Part shown: one piece after another, positions 7,875 to 13,853 of the stretch
Numbering within the stretch: the first letter of the stretch is position 1
Layout of the letters: each line of letters begins with the position of its first letter
From: JAOTZA01 sp965224065
Lineage (GTDB): Bacteria > Acidobacteriota > Thermoanaerobaculia > Multivoradales > JAHEKO01
Length of the DNA: 64,000 nucleotides
Assembly (NCBI GenBank): GCA_965224065.1
Contig: CBDCYF010000005.1
Span: 62,001-126,000, forward strand
Direction: 5' to 3'
Notes under the pieces: generated by a model
What the model saw: the letters and a program-made list of their open reading frames with translations, nothing else
Told to the model about the DNA's origin: nothing
Database searches by the model: none
Made by a program: the position numbers and the translations under genes

Positions 7875-8894
7875 ATGTCACTCGATATGGCGCTGATCCC
7901 CAAACGACCCGTTCCGCTCGAGTCCCAGAGAATCCCGCTGGACCGCAGGATTCTTCTGCGCTTCACCAGCTTCGAGTGGTTCGCCTCGGAGTACTCCGCC
8001 AACCTGTCGATGACCGGGATGTTCGTGCGCTCGGACGATCCGCAGCCGGCCGGAACGCCGGTCGAGTTCGAGTTCAAGCTCGAGGACGGCCTGCCATTGA
8101 TCCGCGGCAAGGGCTGGGTCGTCTGGTCGCGTGAGCGCGATATCGGCAAGCAGCGTCCGGCCGGGATGGGGATCGAGTTTCTCGAGCTCGATCGTGAGAG
8201 CCGGCGGCTGATCCGGTGGATGGTCTTGAACGAGCTGCCGGAAGGCCGGGAACCGTTTGATCTGCGGGCCGAAGGGCGGCGAGAGTCCTCGCACTCGGTG
8301 GCGGCCGAGGGCGGTCGAGACGGTCATCCGGTGAGCTGGATTCCGGTGACCGCCGGGCTTCTGGTGGTATTTGGAGCCTTTTTTGGCCACTGGTGGCTGA
8401 GTGAGCGCGATCGACCGGTCGATGCGAGTGAGCCGGTCCCGCGCCCCGAGACCCCGGTTGCCGAGACGGCAAGCAGTGTTCAGCCGCCGGCGCCTCGACG
8501 CGCGCCCGTGTCGTCGCCGGCCAAAAGCGAGCCGGATGGGGTACCGGTCACGGAGTCGGCGAGCGGGCTCGAGCCCACCGTCCGGGACTGGGCGGCCGCA
8601 TGGTCCCGGCAAGACGTCGAGGAGTATCTGTCTTTCTACAGCCGGGATTTTGTCCCCGATTCGGGCATGGGGCTCGAGGAGTGGCGGGCCACACGGCAGG
8701 TGAGGATCTCGCGCCCGAATCGCATCCGCATCGCGATCACCGGGTTTGAAGAAGTGACCGCCGACGGCGGGAAAGCCACGGTCCGGTTTACCCAGGCCTA
8801 TCGCTCCGAGAGCTACGCCGACCGGGTCACCAAGACCCTCGAGCTGGTGTTCGAGCGCGGCGGCTGGAGGATCCTCCGCGAGCGGAGCGGATAG
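7875..8894 (+). CDS. PilZ domain - transmembrane - NTF2/SnoaL-like protein
   Basis: Residues about 15-125 form a PilZ-type domain of the kind found in myxobacteria and Acidobacteria (LSMTGMFVRSDDP; a following GKGWVVWSR). A single membrane helix follows at about residue 155-178 (ending HWWLSE), then a Pro/Ala/Ser-rich linker. The C-terminal 105 residues look like a SnoaL/NTF2 fold domain (WAAAWSRQDVEEYLSFYS and an ERGGWRILRE end). PilZ domains often bind cyclic di-GMP; the canonical RxxxR motif is only weakly represented here (RRILLR). The start is uncertain: ATG 7875 and ATG 7887 are both possible. It is convergent with the GspB-like gene. Confidence 0.75.
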   Translation: MSLDMALIPKRPVPLESQRIPLDRRILLRFTSFEWFASEYSANLSMTGMFVRSDDPQPAGTPVEFEFKLEDGLPLIRGKGWVVWSRERDIGKQRPAGMGIEFLELDRESRRLIRWMVLNELPEGREPFDLRAEGRRESSHSVAAEGGRDGHPVSWIPVTAGLLVVFGAFFGHWWLSERDRPVDASEPVPRPETPVAETASSVQPPAPRRAPVSSPAKSEPDGVPVTESASGLEPTVRDWAAAWSRQDVEEYLSFYSRDFVPDSGMGLEEWRATRQVRISRPNRIRIAITGFEEVTADGGKATVRFTQAYRSESYADRVTKTLELVFERGGWRILRERSG

Positions 8895-8917
8895 AAAGAC
8901 GGCGGCGTCCGCGGCCC

Positions 8918-9838
8918 TCAGCGGAGCTGCAAGACGAGGATCTCGCCCCGGTCGTCTCGCAGCACGACCTGGCGCGGTTCGACGGTGGCCACGGTCAGCG
9001 ACTGGATGCGGTCCCCACGCCCGACCACGCGACCATTGATGAGCGCGAAGGGCCGGTCGCGGGTCCACGCGATCCCACCGAGGCTGAGCACGCCACCCTC
9101 AACCTCCGCTTCACCGACAAAGACCCGGGCCGAGTCGGCCACCGGATTCGAGCTCTCCGGGGTCGCCGTCTCGGCCGTGGCCTCGGGTGGGGGCGCCACC
9201 GCCTGCCTGTCGGCCTGCCGGGGTGGGGCGGTGGCGGTGGGTGGAGAAGGAGCCGAAGACGGTTCCGCCGCCGGGGTTGCTATCGGTGGATCGGCGGCGG
9301 GGGTTTGGGTTTCCGCGTGCGCGCTGCTCGCGGGTTGCTGCGTGCGGGCCGTCGGCGGGGGCTCAGCGGCGGGTCGACCGCTGCTCTGGGCCGGGCGGGA
9401 ACGTTCGCGCGGCGCGACGGCTGGGGCCGAGGAGTCGGCAGCCGTGCCCCTCTGTTCCACCGGTGGCGGGGAAGGACTGGGTCCGGCGGCGGCCGTCCGG
9501 TCTGGCTGAGAAGCCGTGGGTACCGCGGCCGGGGCCGCGCTTCCGACAGGGGTGGCTTCGGTGTCTCCTTGGGGGCCGGTCACCGCGCCCTCGGGCTGCT
9601 CCCGCACGACCGCGATCGGCCCGTTGCTAGCGGCCGATCGCTGGCCAAGCCAGAACAGGACTCCGCCGACGAAAAGGAGGAGGAATACCGCCAGGGCCGT
9701 GCGGCCCGCAAAGCTCACGGGGAGAAGGCCGCGTGACCGCGCGGACTCGGCTGCCGGATAGGCCAGCCCGGCCTCCGCTGACTCCTGGCGGGCCGCCTCG
9801 AGCCGTGCCTTGCGGAGCGCTTCGTTGATCAGACTCAA
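8918..9838 (-). CDS. GspB-like general secretion pathway protein
   Basis: 306 residues starting SLINEALRKA after the initiator, a signature start of GspB/ExeB-like proteins. A membrane helix follows at about residue 45-65, then a long Pro/Ala/Thr-rich periplasmic linker. A C-terminal GspB domain of about 65 residues (GGIAWTRDRPFALINGRVV, ending LVLQL) completes it. In type II secretion and MSHA-type systems GspB partners the GspA/ExeA ATPase in assembling the outer-membrane secretin. The start is TTG at 9838, overlapping the ExeA-like stop as TTGA; the longer open frame upstream lies inside the ATPase gene. It is coupled with the ATPase, which supports the assignment. Confidence 0.88.
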   Translation of the reverse strand: MSLINEALRKARLEAARQESAEAGLAYPAAESARSRGLLPVSFAGRTALAVFLLLFVGGVLFWLGQRSAASNGPIAVVREQPEGAVTGPQGDTEATPVGSAAPAAVPTASQPDRTAAAGPSPSPPPVEQRGTAADSSAPAVAPRERSRPAQSSGRPAAEPPPTARTQQPASSAHAETQTPAADPPIATPAAEPSSAPSPPTATAPPRQADRQAVAPPPEATAETATPESSNPVADSARVFVGEAEVEGGVLSLGGIAWTRDRPFALINGRVVGRGDRIQSLTVATVEPRQVVLRDDRGEILVLQLR

Positions 9839-10647
9839 GAGTCGAGACCCTCCAGATCGCGAATCGCCCGGCGAACGTGTCGGGCGGTCAGCGTATCGCT
9901 CCCCACGATATAGCCACACAGAAGGGTCTTGTCGCAGACCGCGTTAATCAGCCGCGGGATGCCGCCCGAGTAGCGGAAGACCTTGCGGACGGCGCCGCGC
10001 TGAAACACCGGTCGCGAGTTGGCGCCGGCGACGTGAAGTCGGTGTTCGATATAGCGTCCGGTCTCATCGAGCGAGAGGGGCGCCAGGTGGTAGCGGATGG
10101 TGATTCGCTGTCTGAGCTGACGCAGACGGGGGTCGTCGAGGATCTGCCGCAGCTCCGGCTGCCCCATCAAGACGATCTGCAGAAGCTTGCGCTGATCGGT
10201 TTCCAGGTTGGACAGGAGACGCACTTCCTCGAGCAGCTCCATGCTCAGATCCTGGGCTTCGTCGATCAACAAAACGACGTCGTTGCCCTGGGGCACTTGC
10301 TCAAGCAGGTACTCGTTGAGCCTCTGGACGTTGGCCATCCGATCTCCGTCCGTCGGCGGGAGCCCGAGCTCGGCGAGAATGAGCCAGACCAGTTGCTCGC
10401 CGGTCATGATCGGGTTGAGGATCAGCGCGGTCTTGTAGGTCGGGCCGAGCTTCTCCAACAGGGCTCTGGACAGCGTGGTCTTCCCGGCCCCGACCTCGCC
10501 GGTGATCTGGATAAAGCCCTTGCGCGCCTGGATGCCGTAGAGCAGATGATTGAACGCCTCGCGGTGGCGCTCGCTCAGAAAGAGAAAGTGCGGGTCCGGC
10601 GTGATGTTGAACGGCGACTGGCGAAAGCCGTAGAACTGCTCATACAT
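9835..10647 (-). CDS. ExeA/GspA-family AAA ATPase
   Basis: A 270-residue ATPase that begins MYEQFYGFRQSPFNITPDP, the typical ExeA/MshM opening. Walker A is GEVGAGKTT at about residue 50-58. Walker B is VVLLIDEAQD near residue 127. A sensor-like RITIRYHL block and the arginine-containing YSGGIPRLIN C-terminal motif are also present. These ATPases work with GspB-like proteins on peptidoglycan to localise secretins or pilus components. It forms a two-gene operon with the GspB-like gene downstream (TTGA overlap). The other pilus or secretion genes are not in this window. It is divergent from the secreted protein at 10733. Confidence 0.92.
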   Translation of the reverse strand: MYEQFYGFRQSPFNITPDPHFLFLSERHREAFNHLLYGIQARKGFIQITGEVGAGKTTLSRALLEKLGPTYKTALILNPIMTGEQLVWLILAELGLPPTDGDRMANVQRLNEYLLEQVPQGNDVVLLIDEAQDLSMELLEEVRLLSNLETDQRKLLQIVLMGQPELRQILDDPRLRQLRQRITIRYHLAPLSLDETGRYIEHRLHVAGANSRPVFQRGAVRKVFRYSGGIPRLINAVCDKTLLCGYIVGSDTLTARHVRRAIRDLEGLDS

Positions 10648-10732
10648 CTCGGGTGGGCATACCTCAAAAAGAGAAAAGACAGGCTAGCACGACAGGGTCA
10701 CATTACAGCGGGCGGTTGGAGACTTGCGTACA

Positions 10733-11731
10733 ATGGAGTGGATGTCCCGGCGCACACGGCGTGACCGAAGGTGGGCGATATGGTTCTGCCTGGTACTCGC
10801 GGCTGTGCCGGCGTCGGCGTTCGAGACCGATCAGTATCTGGCCGCCAGCGCGGATCTCGCCGATGCCGCGCCGGTGATCAATGAGTTCATCAACCACAAC
10901 GCCGAGCTGGTTCTCGAACGGGTCAATCACCGGGGTGGCCGGGTCGCGTGTGAGGAGCTGCCGCCCAAGATCTACCGGCGCCTGTTCCGCAACATGCTGT
11001 CCTCGCGGTTGCGTCGGTTTGTCAAGACGAGCGAGCGGATCGACCGCTTTCCCGGCGACCATGTGAGCGGGTTTCAGTACAACCGGCAATCGATCTACCG
11101 TCGACCGTCGTTTCCGTTCGTGGTGCCGCTGTCTCGAACGATCCGGGTGGGGGATGTGCACTTCGGGATCGACAAGTTCGGACACATCTTTGGATTCGGC
11201 CGGCGCTACTACGGTCGCTACCACCGCCACCTTCGGAACGGGATGAACGAAGAAGAAGCCCTGCGCAAGGTCGTGGGCTGGGGCATGATGATGGAGCGCT
11301 ACTTTGTCGGAGGCATCGCGGACGGTGTTTTTTCCTACGCCGACCTGGAGGCCAACTACCAGGGGCTGGAGCTGGCGCGGTCGTTTTGCGAGGGTCCGCG
11401 CCCGCACCTCGAGCGGCGAGACGGGAGCTGGATGCTGGCCCGGCCGATCGAGCTCGAGCGCTATGTCAACCACGACTTCGATGAGTCGGTCAACAATAAT
11501 CACTATGTGGGCCACCGGTGGCGTCAGGTGCGGCCGATGCTGGTGGGGCGCTATTGCGAGCCGTTTGAGCGGGGCGAGATAGTGCCCGATGTCCGGCCCA
11601 GGAGCGCGAGTTTTTCGGCGCGGCTGGTCGCGGAGCGCTTTGCGTCCAAGGGCCGTCAACGGCAACGGCTTCACTCCCTGGTGGCGGTGTGCGGGGCGGC
11701 GAGGCAGACCGCCGAGCTGGCGGCCCGCTAG
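10733..11731 (+). CDS. conserved secreted protein of unknown function
   Basis: 332 residues with a clear signal peptide (basic start with RRTRRDRR, hydrophobic core, ASA cleavage region). The mature part is rich in Arg, Tyr and His, with motifs such as FGIDKFGHIFGFGRRYY and NNNHYVGHRW. I do not recognise the family; it looks like a periplasmic protein that is largely helical. Alternative starts exist at TTG 10724 and ATG 10742. The last 39 bp of the gene, encoding GAARQTAELAAR and the stop, are duplicated exactly at 12929-12967, after an inserted toxin-antitoxin segment. The gene therefore keeps an intact 3' end next to what appears to be an insertion. Confidence 0.8.
   Translation: MEWMSRRTRRDRRWAIWFCLVLAAVPASAFETDQYLAASADLADAAPVINEFINHNAELVLERVNHRGGRVACEELPPKIYRRLFRNMLSSRLRRFVKTSERIDRFPGDHVSGFQYNRQSIYRRPSFPFVVPLSRTIRVGDVHFGIDKFGHIFGFGRRYYGRYHRHLRNGMNEEEALRKVVGWGMMMERYFVGGIADGVFSYADLEANYQGLELARSFCEGPRPHLERRDGSWMLARPIELERYVNHDFDESVNNNHYVGHRWRQVRPMLVGRYCEPFERGEIVPDVRPRSASFSARLVAERFASKGRQRQRLHSLVAVCGAARQTAELAAR
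11693..11731 (+). repeat. 39-bp perfect direct repeat, left copy (3' end of secreted-protein gene)
   Basis: The sequence from GGGGCGGCGAGG to the stop codon TAG is identical to 12929-12967. The bases immediately outside both copies differ. It encodes the last 12 residues and stop of the upstream gene. Confidence 0.95.
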
Positions 11732-11881
11732 GGGGTGTGCTCACCGAGCTCGGAATAGTGGCGCGGCATCCGTTCGCTGTTTACTCAGACGAGGACCGAG
11801 AGTCGGAATAGAGCCTCGGCTGCCATCTTGGAAGACCCCTGATACGCGGTCAAAAGGCGTGTCGATGTTAGACTAACGCCT

Positions 11882-12091
11882 ATGTCTAGGACGGTTGAGG
11901 CTGAAGTCGACGAGAAGGGCACCATTCGGCCCAAGGAACCCCTGACGGTGCCGCCGGGCGCAAGGATCCTGGTCACCGTGCTGGCGGAATCCGAGCTGCC
12001 GGAGGCTGCGTTGCTGAGCGAGGCGGCGCTGGCTGCTGATTGGGAGCGCCCAGAGGAAGAGGCTGCTTGGTCACACTTGAACCAGGGTTAG
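11882..12091 (+). CDS. antitoxin (AF2212/DUF104-like)
   Basis: A 69-residue acidic protein. Its N-terminal half (VEAEVDEKGTIRPKEPL, then VPPGARILVTVL) matches the short beta-barrel pattern of AF2212/PG0164-like antitoxins, and the C-terminal half is a Glu/Ala-rich helix that would wrap the toxin. The 25-bp overlap with the following MazF-like gene is typical of antitoxin-toxin order. DUF104-like antitoxins are more often seen with PIN toxins, so the MazF pairing is slightly unusual. Autoregulation by the complex is expected from the family type but no operator was identified. It sits inside the 39-bp-flanked segment. Confidence 0.8.
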   Translation: MSRTVEAEVDEKGTIRPKEPLTVPPGARILVTVLAESELPEAALLSEAALAADWERPEEEAAWSHLNQG

Positions 12092-12408
12092 TCGTCCTGG
12101 TCAGGTTCCCCTTCTCAGACTTGTCGGCTTCAAAGCTAAGGCCAGCGGTTGTGCTTGCTCACGCCGGAGGGGAAGACTGGGTGCTCTGCCAGATAACGAG
12201 CAATCCGTATGGCGATCCGCGCGCGATCGCTTTGGCTGAGGACTCATTTCGAACGGGCGGACTCCGTCGCGTGAGTGTCGCACGCCCCGGCAAGCTCTTC
12301 ACAGCCAGCGGGTCTATCGTGGTTCGTCCTGCCGGGCTGCTCACGCAAGAGGCGCATAAGGCTGTCGTAGATGGTGTCGTTAACGTGCTAAGTGCCGTGA
12401 AATCGTGA
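12067..12408 (+). CDS. MazF/PemK-family toxin
   Basis: 113 residues from the TTG at 12067, chosen because it places the conserved opening (LEPGLVVLVRFPFSD) at the N-terminus as in MazF proteins. Next come the conserved KLRPAVVLA block, then CQITSNPYGDP, and the C-terminal RVSVARPGKLFT. MazF toxins are sequence-specific mRNA endoribonucleases that arrest growth when released from the antitoxin. It overlaps the antitoxin by 25 bp. An alternative upstream start (GTG at about 12040) is less likely. Toxin activity has to be inferred from family membership. Confidence 0.88.
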   Translation: MVTLEPGLVVLVRFPFSDLSASKLRPAVVLAHAGGEDWVLCQITSNPYGDPRAIALAEDSFRTGGLRRVSVARPGKLFTASGSIVVRPAGLLTQEAHKAVVDGVVNVLSAVKS

Positions 12409-12466
12409 GTTTGATGGTCGTCGAATCTACTCCGGCAATCTACCGTTAGCCCGTCGGATCGCCTGG

Positions 12467-12778
12467 ATGGATGAGATTGACTGTCAGGTGCTTGGCGGAG
12501 GTCGCCTTTATCGGAAGTTCGAGTTGACAGTTAACGGGTGGTCGCGCGTCCTTGAGTATGTTGGCAACGGACGCGGGTTTGAGGAAGTGAGAATCGACGG
12601 TGACCCGGTCTGCAAAGAGCGCACTTGGTTGTGGTGGGCGCCACGTTTTGAGTTCGACTTGGCGGGGCGACGCGGGGTTTTTGAAGTTCGCGTTGGTCCG
12701 TTCCTCGCGATTCGCGCAGCGCGTCTCTCAGTCGACGGGGAGCCAGTCTATGCCGAGGGCAAGTGGAGTGACGTTTAA
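12467..12778 (+). CDS. hypothetical 103-residue protein of the inserted segment
   Basis: No family recognised. The protein is compact and beta-rich, with many aromatic residues (GWSRVLEYVG, KERTWLWWAP) and repeated short strands ending in DG turns (IDGDPV, VDGEPV). There is no signal peptide. It follows the MazF-like gene by 58 bp on the same strand and lies within the 39-bp-flanked insertion, so it was probably acquired along with the toxin-antitoxin pair. Codon usage is less GC-biased than in the flanking genes. It could be a third partner of the module or simple cargo. Confidence 0.6.
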   Translation: MDEIDCQVLGGGRLYRKFELTVNGWSRVLEYVGNGRGFEEVRIDGDPVCKERTWLWWAPRFEFDLAGRRGVFEVRVGPFLAIRAARLSVDGEPVYAEGKWSDV

Positions 12779-12928
12779 CCGCCCCGGACAGCTTTGGCAG
12801 CGTTCGAGTGTCACCCGTAGCACACTCTTGGCACGCTGAAACCCAGAAAACACTCGTTTTGGTCACAATGCTAGGTGAAGAGAATTTCTTAAAATCGCTG
12901 ATCCATAGGGCTTAATGCGGCAGCTTCA

Positions 12929-12967
12929 GGGGCGGCGAGGCAGACCGCCGAGCTGGCGGCCCGCTAG
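12929..12967 (+). repeat. 39-bp perfect direct repeat, right copy
   Basis: Identical to 11693-11731. It begins after an A+T-richer stretch (12840-12920) with no gene and ends at the CTAG that also contains the stop codon of the minus-strand TorD-like gene (12964-12966). Confidence 0.95.
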
Positions 12968-13851
12968 AGACTGTCCCGGGCTCCGGCCAGGATCCGGGCC
13001 GAGGCTCGGGCGCGGCGGGCCCAGAAGCGCCGCACGGGTTCCGGGAGCGCGCTGCATCTTTCGTGCTCGCGGGCCTGTCGAGAGGCCTCTCGGCTCATCC
13101 AATCGAGCGTACCGGCGGCATCCTGGCCCAGAAGGGCCTTGAGCGCGAACGTGCGCTCTCCGGCTCGAAGACCGAGGCCGATCTCGGCTGCGGCCTGCGC
13201 CAGGTCCGAGCGAGTCAGGATCCACCCGGTCCGGGCGGGTGCCAGCAGGCCTTTCAGAAAGGACTCGCCCCCGACCTCTGCGGGCGATTCGAGCTCCGGC
13301 GCTTCGCGCAGATGGAGAGGCAATTGTTCGGGGAGCGGAGCGCGGCTCGTTTCCATCTCCAGGGCCGACGTCAGGAGCTTGCCCCATTCCCGGTAGGGGT
13401 CCCCGGCGAGTCGATCGAACTTGCCGAGAAAGACCGGGACCCAGCTCAGGAGGTGTTCGTACAGAAAGGCCGCGCGGGCCCGCTCGGCGGTGTCACGCGC
13501 CCGCTCTCCCGCGGCCTCGTCCACCGCCTGGACCATCCCGGCGTAAAACGCCAGCAGCGTCGCCAGGTGGTCGGGCTCGGCGGGTGGAGTGAGACCCAGC
13601 GCTCGCCAAAAGCCGGCGATGCGGTCGCGCGCTTCGCCGCCCATCCAGCCTTTGGCTCCGAGGTAGACCGAGGCATAAGGGTAGAGCTCGAAAAGAAACA
13701 GCTCGGCGTAGTCGGACTCGTCCGGTGCGCGGCCGAGGCCCAAGGTGTCCACGATCCCCGGGGTCGCCGATGTCGGAGGCTCACACAGGACCCCCAGCGC
13801 TCGGAACAGCTCGGCGCGCGGCGCCCGGCCTTGGCCGGCCCTCGGACCCAT
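12964..13851 (-). CDS. TorD/DmsD-family molybdoenzyme maturation chaperone
   Basis: 295 residues, all helical, with the TorD-family core (FLFELYPYASVYLG, then GGEARDRIAGFWRALGL and ATLLAFYAGMVQAVDEA). TorD-type chaperones hold the apo catalytic subunit until the molybdenum cofactor is inserted. The ATG at 13851 lies 2 bp downstream of the stop of the catalytic-subunit gene, so this is the third gene of the oxidoreductase operon; the open frame extending further upstream is antisense-style shadow inside that gene. The C-terminal half is longer than in classic TorD (about 200 residues). The stop codon overlaps the 39-bp repeat. Confidence 0.88.
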   Translation of the reverse strand: MGPRAGQGRAPRAELFRALGVLCEPPTSATPGIVDTLGLGRAPDESDYAELFLFELYPYASVYLGAKGWMGGEARDRIAGFWRALGLTPPAEPDHLATLLAFYAGMVQAVDEAAGERARDTAERARAAFLYEHLLSWVPVFLGKFDRLAGDPYREWGKLLTSALEMETSRAPLPEQLPLHLREAPELESPAEVGGESFLKGLLAPARTGWILTRSDLAQAAAEIGLGLRAGERTFALKALLGQDAAGTLDWMSREASRQAREHERCSALPEPVRRFWARRARASARILAGARDSL

Positions 13852-13853
13852 GC

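Larger units (their letters stand above)
11732..12967. mobile_element. 1.24-kb toxin-antitoxin insertion bounded by 39-bp direct repeats
   Basis: The segment contains an antitoxin, a MazF-type toxin and an orphan gene. It ends with a second exact copy of the 39 bp found at 11693-11731. Without it, the secreted-protein gene (plus strand) and the TorD-like gene (minus strand) would meet tail to tail, sharing CTAG. Both neighbours keep intact ends. The right half is visibly more A+T-rich than its surroundings. No integrase or transposase is present. The mechanism is unknown; the insertion itself is inferred from the repeat pattern. Confidence 0.7.

Noticed and set aside
12773..12967. Integron attC site after the orphan gene, because a GTTTAAC core-like heptamer overlaps its stop codon
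   Set aside because: No complementary GTTRRRY core was found at a suitable distance, no integrase is present, and the 39-bp repeat is a copy of coding sequence, unlike an att site of integrons.
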